Assembly: GCA_964036665.1 (NCBI GenBank)
Contig: OZ038532.1
Coordinates: forward strand, 3,286,001-3,350,000
Reading direction: 5' to 3'
Length of the DNA stretch: 64,000 bases
DNA from: Gordius sp. MW1
Lineage: Eukaryota > Nematomorpha > Gordioida > Gordea > Gordiidae
In this document: positions 44,101 through 51,139 of the stretch, one piece after another
Position numbering within the stretch: the stretch's first letter is position 1
Layout of the letters: the number at the start of each line of letters is the position of its first letter
Notes under the pieces: model-generated
The model's input: only the letters and a program-made list of their open reading frames with translations
What the model was told of the DNA's origin: nothing
The model's database searches: none
Translations under genes and position numbers: made by a program

Positions 44101-45615
44101 TTTATTTAGCAATTGACAAAGAGCTAGACGAATAAGCTTTAAAAAGTTGAAAAACTTATGTACAAAAAATTTAGACCAATTCATAATTTCTTTTAACTGC
44201 AAAACCATTTTTTTTAATAAAAATTTTGTAATTGCCCTAGGGTCAATTAAAATTTAGAAAATTAAAACCCCCCTTCGCCCCAAAAAATAAATTAATAAAA
44301 TAGTTGAGGTAAAGATAAAACACCTTTTTCATAGCCTCGGGCACATGACTCATTTGAGATAGTAATTTTAATGATGCGCAATTTACAATATCAAGCTCTA
44401 CTACGTGAATATAAAATAAATTTCTTAGAGCAACAACAAATAATTATATCATATAATTTCTAGTTTGATCTTGGTTTAGGCATGGGCAGAGAGATCATTT
44501 TTCAAAATTAAAAGCATCTAGGATCTTTTAAATTTATCTATTTAGATTAAAGTATAATATAAAAAAGGGTCCGACTAATTTCTGGTGGGGTCTCTGAGGA
44601 CCCCGAGCCTTTTTTAAATCAGGAAGATACATGGGGATTGTCCATATACTAAATTGCAACCGTAAATCATAATTAATAACTTAAATATCGCGCTTACTTA
44701 GTTTAATCGATATTTTTTTGAAAGAAAACAAACAAATAAAAATTAAACATGGGGAACGAAATAATAGAAGAAATTACATAACAATTAAAATTTTAGTCAA
44801 ATTTCCATTTACTAAAAGCCTTTGTCATACTATCCCTTAATGAACTAATGTCCAAGTTGGCGAGAGAAATTGTTAATTCAAGCAACAGAGATATCAAGGG
44901 AAAATAATTTTTGAATTAAATTGTCTTATGTTAAAATGATCCGTAAAATTTTGTCAAATGTGTCAAGAGCCAACAAGGGCCATCTTTCAAAGTTTAGATT
45001 TATAATTATATTTTGTTATATATTGTAAGAATTGCAAACGAATGTTTTAAAATTCATAAGGAACTTTTCCCTATTTTGAAATTCCATCATCGACATATAA
45101 TTTTGCCCTTCCTTAAACCTTTCAAATCTTTACATTTAGCCAAACACAAAATTAATTATAAAATGATGCAAAGCCTTAGTCAGGGTTAATTTTTGTGGTT
45201 TGAAATGTATAAAATTAGAAGAAAGATCATTTTTAATTTTTGTGCCTTTTAATAAATATTGTAAATTAACTAATAATAATAATCTAACTATTTAGTATTT
45301 ATTGATTTCAGCAAAATTCAACTTTTTTAGACAGTTCTGTTTTAAAAATTTTGTTCATTATCTCAATTTTTAATACTTTAAATTTTTTGATGTCTTTTAA
45401 ATGTTTTTTTTTACAAATTGTCTCAAATAAATATAATTTAATAAAATTTTAAAGTACCTTTCAGATCTTTGACAAACATTAGGTCCATCTTCTAGTTCGG
45501 CTAATATTGAGGGGGACTGAGTTATTTGATTTGAAATGAATTGAGAAATTGCAAGGTTGATAAAAATGGACAGAAATGGTATGACTTTTATTATGCTAGA
45601 ATGTCCTAACTCCAT
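22918..45615 (-). CDS. drpr: Draper/CED-1/MEGF10-like engulfment receptor (16 exons, complete)
   Basis: The spliced 1,031-aa type I membrane protein has a signal peptide (residues ~1-24), an EMI domain (~44-127), EGF/laminin-EGF repeats (~130-700), one transmembrane helix (~727-750, [19 protein letters not shown]) and a ~280-residue tail. The tail has an NPAY motif (861-864), the binding site type for CED-6/GULP adaptors, followed by YSTI and a Pro-rich [12 protein letters not shown] plus EGF repeats plus NPXY is the CED-1/Draper/MEGF10 layout, which recognises dying cells and debris on phagocytes and glia. Exons: 45615-45458, 43576-43457, 43071-42971, 41598-41506, 40104-40003, 39524-39136, 38623-38321, 37472-37139, 31876-31695, 31451-31349, 30834-30688, 29639-29550, 26257-25997, 25263-25090, 24575-24225, 23105-22918. 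Every junction keeps frame. Ortholog versus paralog within MEGF10/11/12 is not decided here. Confidence 0.93.
23201..24137. mobile_element. element with ~100-bp terminal inverted repeats, 3-bp TSD (TAA)
   Basis: The left arm GGCGGCGTTCGTGATGACGC is inverted at the right as GCGTCATCATGAACGCCCCG. Complementarity extends ~100 bp through TTTTCGCTT and TTGATAAATT. TAA flanks both sides. Long arms and a TWA duplication suggest a non-autonomous PIF/Harbinger-like element. It lies in the last intron of the engulfment receptor. No transposase was seen. Confidence 0.75.
24225..24575 (-). CDS. drpr: engulfment receptor exon 15: NPAY tail exon
   Basis: Encodes [20 protein letters not shown] and the Pro-rich [20 protein letters not shown] is the adaptor motif type used by CED-1/Draper/MEGF10. 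The donor A|GTAAAT lies just before an in-frame stop, so an unspliced read would end at SKSKC. Confidence 0.9.
24880..25045. repeat. foldback MITE, family B
   Basis: Arms GGCTGGGTTTTGTTTGGTCG and GAAACAAAACCCCGCCGTTT surround the palindrome with CTTAGTCGACC. It sits in the intron between receptor exons 15 and 14. Confidence 0.75.
25090..25263 (-). CDS. drpr: engulfment receptor exon 14: proximal tail
   Basis: Encodes [20 protein letters not shown], then [18 protein letters not shown]; contains a YTQY Tyr cluster. Donor G|GTTAGT. A different open frame overlaps here and does not belong to the gene. Confidence 0.85.
25304..25448. mobile_element. family A MITE with exact 8-bp TSD (GTAAAATA)
   Basis: CATGGGCGTAACCGG ... 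GCGGGCTCATG, flanked by GTAAAATA at 25296-25303 and 25449-25456. It lies immediately upstream of receptor exon 14 in the intron. Confidence 0.9.
25997..26257 (-). CDS. drpr: engulfment receptor exon 13: transmembrane helix
   Basis: Encodes a polar stem, the helix [24 protein letters not shown], a positive stop-transfer KRRHALRSK, and the start of the cytoplasmic tail. Acceptor TTGTGCAG, donor G|GTATAA. Confidence 0.92.
26370..27934 (+). mobile_element. hAT transposon copy 1, CAGGGG ends, exact 8-bp TSD (AAGAAAAC)
   Basis: Starts CAGGGGTTTTTCCCG and ends GGGTTCAAACCCCTG, flanked by AAGAAAAC at 26362-26369 and 27935-27942. Both ends carry arrays of the hexamer CCCGAA/TTCGGG. Inside is a transposase remnant (26704-27536). 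The element lies in the receptor intron between exons 13 and 12, 8 bp of duplication away from a sister copy region (28005-28924). Confidence 0.95.
26704..27536 (+). pseudogene. hAT transposase remnant of copy 1: BED finger plus dimerisation domain
   Basis: The first frame (26704-26940) starts [13 protein letters not shown] and holds a BED-type zinc finger (C.....[17 protein letters not shown]). A second frame (26889-27536) ends with the hAT C-terminal dimerisation region: [20 protein letters not shown] then [20 protein letters not shown]. The two frames are offset and overlapping, so the gene is frameshifted. The RNase H-like middle is mostly missing (about 290 residues remain; 600 or more is usual). 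Inactive. Confidence 0.88.
28005..28924 (+). mobile_element. hAT transposon copy 2, internally deleted, exact 8-bp TSD (GATTCATC)
   Basis: The same CAGGGGTTT/AAACCCCTG ends and CCCGAA arrays as copy 1, flanked by GATTCATC at 27997-28004 and 28925-28932. Compared with copy 1 the DNA between the left array and the C-terminal coding part is deleted (about 650 bp; the junction lies near 28155). The remaining frame 28168-28476 keeps [20 protein letters not shown] and then stops. Confidence 0.95.
29020..29227. repeat. family A MITE, tandemly extended copy
   Basis: Two successive AATAATGATTTAGGGAGGGGC-like blocks and a terminus ATCTGGCTACACCCATG. It sits between hAT copy 2 and receptor exon 12. Confidence 0.65.
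29550..29639 (-). CDS. drpr: engulfment receptor exon 12: Cys-rich juxtamembrane segment
   Basis: Encodes [20 protein letters not shown] then [10 protein letters not shown], a derived Cys-rich segment without the Gly-rich turn of the other repeats. Donor G|GTAAGT. Confidence 0.82.
30688..30834 (-). CDS. drpr: engulfment receptor exon 11: EGF repeat
   Basis: Encodes [20 protein letters not shown] then [13 protein letters not shown]. The donor is probably CCTG|GTTTTA, the only GT that keeps phase with exon 12. Confidence 0.85.
31349..31451 (-). CDS. drpr: engulfment receptor exon 10: EGF repeat
   Basis: Encodes [20 protein letters not shown] then [14 protein letters not shown]. Acceptor TTGGTAG, donor G|GTATTG. 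Confidence 0.92.
31695..31876 (-). CDS. drpr: engulfment receptor exon 9: EGF repeats
   Basis: Encodes [20 protein letters not shown] then [20 protein letters not shown]. The junction from exon 8 restores [10 protein letters not shown]. Donor CCG|GTAACA. Confidence 0.92.
32061..32222. repeat. foldback MITE, family B (plus a partial copy at 31893-31950)
   Basis: TAGTGTTGTAAAAAATGATG then GGTTTTGTTTGGTCGACC, mirrored by GGACGACCAAACAAAACCCA and TCATTTTTTATA. A truncated copy abuts receptor exon 9 on its acceptor side (31893-31950). Confidence 0.8.
32589..33960 (+). mobile_element. hAT element with GAACGCGTTC subterminal array and BED finger relic
   Basis: Begins TAGTGCTGTAAACAAACGCG, followed by many GAACGCGTTCA palindromes to ~32750. 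The coding relic (33020-33200) reads [20 protein letters not shown] then [20 protein letters not shown], a BED zinc finger. Later fragments (33560-33720) include [20 protein letters not shown], a mid-transposase motif. No matching right end was found, so it is truncated. It lies in the 5.3-kb receptor intron between exons 9 and 8. Confidence 0.75.
33978..34113. repeat. foldback MITE, family A
   Basis: AATAGGCGTAGCCAAGGG ... CCCCTCCCCTACGCCCTTG with the usual interior. 34114-34739 shows no recognised gene. Confidence 0.7.
35288..35458. mobile_element. family A MITE with exact 8-bp TSD (CAAATGTT)
   Basis: CATGGGCGTAACCAGC ... CTTAATTACGCCCATG, flanked by CAAATGTT at 35280-35287 and 35459-35466. 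Inserted in retrotransposon copy 3. Confidence 0.92.
35850..36000. repeat. foldback MITE, family B
   Basis: AAAACGGGTGAGTTTTGTTT then GGTCGATC, mirrored by GTCGACGAGACAAAACTCAG and CCATTTTTACA. It splits the RT region of retrotransposon copy 3. Confidence 0.75.
36567..36733. repeat. foldback MITE, family A
   Basis: CATAAGCGTAGCCATGATTAG ... CCCTGGCTACGCCCATG with AATGATTTAGGGAGGGGCAA inside. Located at the 5' edge of retrotransposon copy 3. Confidence 0.78.
37139..37472 (-). CDS. drpr: engulfment receptor exon 8: EGF repeats
   Basis: Encodes [20 protein letters not shown], then [20 protein letters not shown], a non-canonical linker, then [20 protein letters not shown] and [13 protein letters not shown]. 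Donor G|GTAAGA. GC-rich. Confidence 0.9.
37650..37785. repeat. family A MITE remnant
   Basis: Retains GCCAGTGTTGGAATTAGGGA, AATGATTAATGGAGGGG and AGCCACCC...CCTGCCCATC, but the termini are eroded. Confidence 0.55.
38321..38623 (-). CDS. drpr: engulfment receptor exon 7: EGF repeat with a long Ser-rich insert
   Basis: Begins [19 protein letters not shown], then a ~45-residue acidic/Ser-rich insert (including [14 protein letters not shown]), then [20 protein letters not shown]. The insert sits inside one laminin-EGF loop. The donor is the weak AAA|GTTTGT, chosen because it keeps phase 0 with exon 8. Confidence 0.82.
38838..38972. repeat. foldback MITE, family A
   Basis: CATAAGCGTAGCCAGGATTG ... 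CCTCCTAGCTACGCCCATC with imperfect flanks TTTAAAAG and TTAAAAGT. It lies in the short intron between receptor exons 7 and 6. Confidence 0.75.
39136..39524 (-). CDS. drpr: engulfment receptor exon 6: tandem EGF repeats, GC-rich
   Basis: 389 nt encoding several EGF repeats, e.g. [40 protein letters not shown] and [15 protein letters not shown] content is far above the flanking introns. Donor GAG|GTGAGT. The plus-strand frames open across this exon are antisense shadows. Confidence 0.92.
40003..40104 (-). CDS. drpr: engulfment receptor exon 5: laminin-type EGF repeat
   Basis: Encodes [20 protein letters not shown] then [11 protein letters not shown]. Donor G|GTTAGA; the repeat finishes across the junction as CPAGWTGSLC. 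Confidence 0.9.
40978..41151. repeat. foldback MITE, family A
   Basis: CATGGGCGTATCCAGG ... CATGGCTAGGCCCATG, with near-matching flanks GTTAGGTA and GTTGGTAT. In the receptor intron between exons 5 and 4. Confidence 0.8.
41506..41598 (-). CDS. drpr: engulfment receptor exon 4: first EGF repeat
   Basis: Encodes [20 protein letters not shown] then GFSGKRCLY, a canonical six-cysteine EGF repeat directly after the EMI domain. Acceptor ATTAG, donor T|GTAAGT. Confidence 0.92.
42445..42650. repeat. foldback MITE, family B, abutting a Harbinger-like MITE
   Basis: Starts TAGCGTTGTAAAAAGGGCTG, with GTCGACTAATCATAAACAGA and its inverted partner inside. The right arm is eroded where the 42657-42931 element begins. 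Confidence 0.7.
42657..42931. mobile_element. MITE with GGGYSCGTCTTAAT ends (Harbinger-like)
   Basis: Starts GGGCCCGTCTTAATGTACGA and ends TCGCGTATTAAGACGCACCC, flanked by TGA and TAA. A close relative is at 59296-59542 with TTA on both sides. The interior shares ACATGTCGTGGAATCAACAA and CAAAAACAGAACAAAAATGA. It lies just downstream (minus strand) of receptor exon 3. Confidence 0.8.
42971..43071 (-). CDS. drpr: engulfment receptor exon 3: end of EMI
   Basis: Encodes [20 protein letters not shown] then IRFLGKCL. The CC.GY motif closes the EMI domain. Acceptor TTGCAG, donor C|GTAAGT. Confidence 0.9.
43457..43576 (-). CDS. drpr: engulfment receptor exon 2: EMI domain
   Basis: Encodes [20 protein letters not shown] then [15 protein letters not shown]. 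Acceptor CTCCGTAG, donor CAA|GTAATG; 120 nt. Confidence 0.88.
43725..43850. repeat. relic with GCCCGA-type repeats, hAT-like
   Basis: Contains GGCCCGAACCCGACC and GGTCCGACCCGAGCCCGAAGC, resembling the subterminal arrays of the TAGAGACCTGCA elements at 2395 and 63795, but the termini are not identifiable. Confidence 0.45.
43909..44080. mobile_element. family A MITE with exact 8-bp TSD (CCTATTAC)
   Basis: CATTGGCGTAGCCAGTG ... AACCTGGCTACGCCCATG, flanked by CCTATTAC at 43901-43908 and 44081-44088. In intron 1 of the engulfment receptor. Confidence 0.92.
45458..45615 (-). CDS. drpr: engulfment receptor exon 1: signal peptide, EMI start
   Basis: Starts [20 protein letters not shown], a hydrophobic signal peptide, and reaches [10 protein letters not shown], the first EMI cysteine. 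Donor AG|GTACTT, phase 2. Confidence 0.88.
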
Positions 45616-46333
45616 GATCCACTTTAGCTTTTCACCAACTAATAAACATAATTAAGTAATTTAAATGTAATATATTTTTGTTTGTGTAGGAAATTAAGAT
45701 TAGTTCATCTTCATATATTAAAGTAAATTACATAAGTTCACTAATAGATTAAAGAAATTAAATTTGTATATAAAAAGTCTCAATCCAATATATTTGAGGC
45801 AACATTTGTATATAAAATGTTTTACTAAGAGGTGATTTTTAATTCACAATCAAAAATATTTATATATTAAATTTACTTTAGTTATTAAAAATGTATCATT
45901 GACTCAATCTCTTTACCTCCTAGTGTAAACATGATTTTTAGAGGGAGAATAAAACCAAATTTTTAAAAGTATATTGTGTAATCAAAAAATATTCAACATT
46001 AATAAATTAAAGATATGCAAAAAATTTCAAGAATTTATATAGAATTTAAGACCAATTAGCAATAATTGATTGCTCAACATTTCAACAACTTAAGACAAAT
46101 TAAAGGAAATACCCTCTTTACATATAACCAATTTGATAATACAATATATAAAATCTACAGAACACAAATACTTATGGTTTGTAATTTAAATATAAAATAA
46201 ATGGAAAAGTATGTATTGAGACCTTATTTATGTCAATAGTAATTTATATTACATTTATTATCTAGTTTTTAAGAATCATGTGTTGACCTCTATCCATATG
46301 GTTTAATGCATTTTGGTACGTGTTGGCAATGTG

Positions 46334-46531
46334 TAGAGTTGTTAAATTGATAACATGCTTCAACTCCAGCTACCATATGCTCGAGCTGCTCGGCTCAATA
46401 ATTTTTATATGGTATTGTTCTGCCTAATTCACCGAACAACGAGCACATATTGTGCTAACGCGCATATTAAGCAACTCAGTGTGCGTGCTCGCGTCTGGAG
46501 TTTGAAGCAAGTTAGCAATTCAACAACTCTA
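46334..46531. repeat. foldback element, TAGAGTTGTT ends
   Basis: TAGAGTTGTTAAATTG...TGCTTCAA is mirrored by TTTGAAGCAAGTTAGCAATT and CAACAACTCTA. The 8-bp flanks are only weakly similar (GCAATGTG/GCATTTAT). It lies ~0.7 kb upstream of the engulfment receptor start. Between 45616 and 46333, and from 46532 to 48051, I see no gene. Confidence 0.65.
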
Positions 46532-48051
46532 GCATTTATCGCAAACATTGGATATATTATACCATACAAAGTAATCCAAGTCTCATATTTTGTACGCATA
46601 CAAACTAAAACTTAAAATTACTTTTAAAACTAACTCAAATCAGTTATTTCAACTTTAATTTTAAACAGAAGCATTATAGTAGCCATTATAGAATAATCAT
46701 AATAATAAGCAAAGTGTAGACAGCAATCAAAAAAAATAATTGCATGAATTTTGTATTTAAAATAATTATTTGTAAATGTTTGACCATGTAACGGTGATGA
46801 TGAGTACGGCATTGTAAGAAAAATCGTACAGATTAAATTAACTTTCATCTCTCGTTTAATTCAAGCTCTTAACATAATATTTAAAACATAACCCTAAGGG
46901 TACGTATAAATAAGAGGATCACATTGTTTTATAATAGTTCTTTAGATGTCCATTTTTCAGATTTTCGAATCTATATGGTTAAAGACATCTGACGTTCATA
47001 CAAACTTAATTACCTAATGGTTTTGGTTATAAAAATAATATTTAGGCCAAAAATAAATCTTGTTTATTTAATTTTAACAGATCATAATGTATATGTTTCA
47101 TGTATATTCCTACCCCTACAAAAGATATTGGCAAGTCATCACTCATGGGGTAGAACAGCTTGCCAACGGAGAGCTAAATAAATTGGTATCACCATATACA
47201 ATTAATTATAGCTCTAAAAATTAGTAACAAAAAGGAAAAATTGATTGAGAACGTTCTTACTATCTTCAATATTATATTAATTTAGAAAGCAAATTCTTTT
47301 GAAGGGTTCATTTACAACTTAATAATTTTAACAGCCTTTTGGTTTACTAGTGATCCGTAGTTGACAGATTTATTTATAGAACTGAATGGAGTATTATTAA
47401 AGCCTCTTTATAAATGTACCCAATTTATCTGCAAAGAAAATACAAACAGAAATTGGCATGTTCGATGTTAAAAGGATCATTATTTTTATGTTTAATTAAG
47501 TTTTGTGTTACTTCTAATAACATTGCATTGCATATATCTGCAAAAAGACAGTATGATTTGTAAGTTTTACTCCTTGAATTATATCACATTTTTAATCTTT
47601 TAATTATATTAATTACTTCAATAATGCTTCATATTATTTTATATTTAATTAAATAATGAAAAGTGATGGGTAAAAAGTAGGAGAGCCGGGTTACAGTATT
47701 TTTCATGCATTTTAATTCATACCCGACTTTGAAAGGGAAAGAATCGGCAATAGACACATATTAGATTGTATATTATATAAGGACAAGAGCGTCATATAAA
47801 ACAATATTCGATCTATAATGACTATTTTCATAATCAAATAAAACATTCATCATACACAATAATAAAAAATGACGGTTGGATATAAAAACGCATATACTAT
47901 GCAGTAGCGTTGGGAAGGGGGGGGGGTTTTGAATTTTTTTTCAAATTATAGGGAAAAAATATTAATAGGAGTCTGTGTGTGTTGCGCATATAGAAATAAT
48001 AAATTATCTTAATTTGATATTTAATTATAGATGAAATTTACTAATTCTAAC

Positions 48052-49201
48052 TAGTGATGCGGAAAAACCGAGAAAAATCTCGGTCTCGTCTCGTCTCGAA
48101 AAACCGAGACGAGACGAGACGAGAATTCGGAAAATGGAGTCGAGATCGAGACGAGAATTTTGATGTCGAGACGAGACGAGACGAGATTTTTTCGACGAGA
48201 TCTCAACTTTTTATTGATCGTAAATTTTAGTAAATTATTGATTATTTTAATTTTCATGATTTACATTTAAGGTAATAAGTGTAAATCAATATGTATGAAA
48301 TATATTTGATATCCAAAAAAATTTTAAGTGTAGTAAATTTTATACATCTTTGCAAAAATTAAAATTTGGCAATCATTTAGATTTACCTAAGTATGGTTGA
48401 CCCTTAGGGTATGTGAATAATTATATAATAAAAATGTTAGGCTTAGAATAAATTCTGGTGGAATAGTTAATATTACTTAAGCATATTTGAATTTCGCAGT
48501 TCTCATCCTGCATAATGCGTTAATTATAAATTGGTGTTCAATCCTTGAACAATTATACAACTTGAACTAAGGTGGCTCGAGGTTTTTGAGCACCCGCCTA
48601 ACGATTTCAAAAGTTAAAATATTAAATACACAGTAATAGATTAAATCTTGAGAGTTTTTTTTAACTGTTTTTATGTTTCAACTAATAGTATACCTCCCAA
48701 ATTTTTGAACCTTAATAAGACATTATGTGAATACATAGTTATAGTTTTGACATATGCATTACTGTTCATATTATAAACAGGGTTGGCAGGTGCATTCAAA
48801 TTTACTATAATTTCTATAATTATGCAATATAAAATAAATACACGAACCTGTACTTTCCATAGAAAATGTTATCTTTATGAATTAATTCATATTTTTATAT
48901 TGTCAATGAGAGTCGTGTCCCGCTAAATCTTTAAAAAGTTTGTGTATTAAAGTTTTTCGAAAAATGTTAAAGTTTACCATTTGGATTTTTTAACACTGAT
49001 TTAATATTTTTAATAAAACTCGAAAAATTTTTATTCCGTATATATATTTTTTAAAAGTCGAGACGAGACGAGAATTCTCGTCGAGACGAGACCGAGATTT
49101 TTCTAGACCTAGACGAGACGAGATCGAGATTTTCATAATCGCTCCCGAGACGAGACGAGATTTTGTTTTCGAGACCGAGACGAGACGAGATCGAAACACT
49201 A
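48052..49201. mobile_element. non-autonomous hAT element with GAGAC arrays, exact 8-bp TSD (ATTCTAAC)
   Basis: Starts TAGTGATGCGGAAAAACCGAG and ends GAGATCGAAACACTA, so the terminal inverted repeat is TAGTG(A/T)T. It is flanked by ATTCTAAC at 48044-48051 and 49202-49209. Dense CGAGACGAGAC arrays occupy ~150 bp at each end; the ~850-bp AT-rich core has no transposase. Confidence 0.93.
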
Positions 49202-49734
49202 ATTCTAACATTATTTATACAAAAAATTTATGTCCCGAGTGCGTGTTTTCTAATAGGAAGAAATTTAATTCTTAATTTTTTATCTAAAAAACTATCTCAA
49301 CCTCTAAATTAAACCAGTAAAATGCTGATACATATAAAGGTAATTAATAATTTTATTTTTCGAAGTATTTAACATGGTTATTTAAACTTACATTAGTTCC
49401 TTGTTTATAGAAATTGCGGGTTTACTACTAGGGAAGAGTGTAATAATAAAATACAAATAATTAACCCTCAATGTAAAGGATAATCTTACTAAGCGTTTTG
49501 CACATTTCATTCATGCATGCTTCATTTTTAAACATACTTTAAAATCTAATTTCTTTAGAAATTGTGCGTGCTAATTCTACAGTAGAAATTGATGTGAAAA
49601 TTCAACTCAAAATTAATATCCCTTAGGATTTAGTAAATTCATTTTTTAGAATTCAAATTTAAATAGCTAACTTTATTAAAGCAAATACAGTAGGCACCGC
49701 CCAAATCGGAAATGAATTAGCTTTTTGTTAAAAA

Positions 49735-49805
49735 TTGCGGGCCGGGCTTGGACGAGCATTATGATAATAAAACGGGTTCGGGACGGGCTTAGCTATTAGT
49801 AAGGG
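49735..49805. repeat. GGGCCGGGCTTGG relic, hAT-like
   Basis: A short block with GCGGGCCGGGCTTGGACG and AACGGGTTCGGGACGGGCTT in AT-rich surroundings, similar in style to subterminal arrays of the TAGAGACCTGCA family. Too short to classify. Confidence 0.4.
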
Positions 49806-49983
49806 CAACTAAAAAATGGTGTTTTTTGATGATGTTTATCAAATTTCATTATTTAACTTTACTATATGATTAATCCATTTTAATTTTTGTTTGTTATTTA
49901 TTCATAGAACTTGTGATTTAAATAAGTGAATTTCAAAATTTTTATTTATTAATAAGGGGAGAAAAAATTAACAAAAATAGGTA

Positions 49984-50891
49984 GGGGAGACCGGGGCTAG
50001 TCGTAGCCCGGGGTCACTATTATCTTTGTAATTATTTTTTAAAATAATAATGATATATAATTAAAATTTAAACCATTTGTGTATTTTCACCATAAAGTAT
50101 AAGTAAAAAATTTTTTGTTAATAAAAAATAAAATTTAAAGTTTTTATAGAGGAAAAACGATTTTTGGGGCTACTAGTAGCCTTGACAAAATTTTGTATTT
50201 TGCACATAAATTTTTTTGGCATTATATTTTGGACTAATTTAACTTTTATCTTATAAAGGGATATTTTTTATATAAAAACCGTCTAATGATTAAATTTTTA
50301 TTCGCGATATAACATGTTAATTGTTTGTTCATAAAATAAGCGTCGGGGCTAGTCGGAGAGGGGCTAGTTCTCGCCATTTTCATTGCGTAGACAAATGTCA
50401 AGATTAAAAAACAATAATTTTGTTCACTAAATTTTTCTTAGTGTAATTTGGAATATTAATAGACTATTTAAACATTTTTTACATTGCAGAATTTGTCTTT
50501 TATGGGTATCTAAATCAGATTGTCTTTATGACCCTTTTTTATTTGTATTATGTAAAATATAACCATATTCATTTGCATTCTCTATCTTTTTTACAATAAA
50601 ACAATCTTTTTATTGATTTGAGTTAGCATACACCAATAAAAGTGAAGTAAGCAATAATCTATCCCCCGAAAGGGGCTATGACTTGCCCCGGACATTTTTT
50701 AAATTTTTAAGGTTTTTGTTTTTTTTAAATTTAATTTGTGAGAAAACTATTTATTTTTTCAATGCAATTTTTTTCCTATATTAAACATAGACCTTAAAAT
50801 TACGTTCCAACATAAAAACTGAAAAAATAATTTTTAGTTTTTTTTAAAACGCGATTTAATTTTTTATGGCTATTTAGGCCCCGGTCTCCCC
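49984..50891. mobile_element. element with GGGGAGACCGGGGC terminal inverted repeats and TA flanks
   Basis: Starts GGGGAGACCGGGGCTAGTCG and ends GGCCCCGGTCTCCCC; the 14 terminal bases are perfect inverted repeats and TA lies on both sides. Internal motifs GGGGCTACTAGTAGCC, GGGGCTAGTCGG and GGGGCTATGACTTGCCCC repeat the terminal theme. TA duplication suggests a Tc1/mariner-type or related MITE. No coding capacity was seen. Confidence 0.75.
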
Positions 50892-51139
50892 TATATTTAG
50901 TTATATAAAATTAGCCTTGCATAGAGTTTCAATTAACATAAATGGTTTTATGCAGCTTTAAGTGCTACTAGTGAAAATTTAACGGCGTGTTGTTTGAGTA
51001 TATTTAATATGATTAATATTGAACATTTTCAACATATAAATAAATGATTTCTTTAGTATTGACAAAAAGTATTTAAAAAGCCGCGGAATATATAATATTT
51101 TTTTGGAAAGGTGTAGGCTGGACATGTGCTTTGCAAAAA

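Noticed and set aside
46355..46615. 86-aa plus-strand frame as a gene
   Set aside because: It overlaps the foldback element 46334-46531 and has no recognisable features.
48060..48200. GAGAC arrays as a CRISPR array or minisatellite
   Set aside because: No conserved repeat/spacer organisation; animal genome; arrays end exactly at transposon termini.
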